Assembly (NCBI GenBank): GCA_020058145.1
Contig: JAGVEP010000286.1
Location: forward strand, 1 to 5,107
Length of the DNA stretch: 5,107 bases
Direction: 5' to 3'
From: Phycisphaerae bacterium
Lineage (GTDB): Bacteria; Planctomycetota; Phycisphaerae; UBA1845; Fen-1342
Shown here: one piece after another, positions 5,101 to 5,107 of the stretch
Position numbering within the stretch: the first letter of the stretch is position 1
Layout: every line of letters starts with the position of its first letter
Notes under the pieces: model-generated
Seen by the model: only the letters and a program-made list of their open reading frames with translations
Database searches by the model: none
Told to the model about the DNA's origin: nothing
Program-made: the position numbers and the translations under genes

Positions 5101-5107
5101 ATGCCAA
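5101..5107 (+). CDS. Start of a truncated gene at the window edge, product unknown
   Basis: ATG CCA and one further base are all that is visible. The call rests on the perfect AGGAGG at correct spacing, same strand, 68 bases after the stop of the beta-solenoid gene. Nothing can be said about its product. By position it could belong with the two exported-protein genes. Confidence 0.6.

Overview
The window is GC-rich DNA, most likely from a planctomycete (Planctomycetota, perhaps a Phycisphaerae-like lineage). Three things point there: an ECF-type sigma factor with a Cys/His C-terminal extension of a kind I associate with planctomycetes; a PEP-CTERM secreted protein; and a secreted beta-solenoid protein ending in a pair of EF-hand/dockerin-like repeats (GDxNCDGxVDFDDIxPF type), a very common C-terminus in that phylum. 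The short dispersed repeat with core AAGCGCCAGCGAGTG fits the same assignment. This is judged from recognition only; no search was run.

Layout. Left end, minus strand: a complete sigma factor gene (83-979). A possible start of a second minus-strand gene runs off the left edge, and its few readable residues resemble the N-terminus of a Ser/Thr kinase. Centre (980-2031): about 1.05 kb with no convincing gene but rich in small repeats. It holds a three-copy 30-bp palindromic tandem array flanked by two identical 20-bp hairpins, an AT-rich island, a cluster of AAGCG(C/T)CAGCGAGTG repeats, a good sigma-70-like promoter on the plus strand, a second group of the same palindromes, and a 12-bp tandem duplication next to another hairpin. 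Right half, plus strand: a 236-aa PEP-CTERM protein (2032-2742), then 43 nt later a 748-aa secreted beta-solenoid/dockerin-like protein (2786-5032), and 68 nt later a strong ribosome-binding site and ATG beginning a gene cut by the window end (5101).

How it may work together (inference): the two plus-strand genes look like a co-transcribed pair of exported proteins, one carrying an exosortase-type sorting tail and one a calcium-binding dockerin-like tail. They may be read from the promoter at 1652-1681 through a leader of about 340 nt that contains the palindromes. The sigma factor is divergent from them and could act on its neighbours or on an adjacent kinase, but nothing in the sequence proves this. 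The most notable unexplained feature is the palindrome family present on both sides of the intergenic region, with stem changes that preserve pairing.
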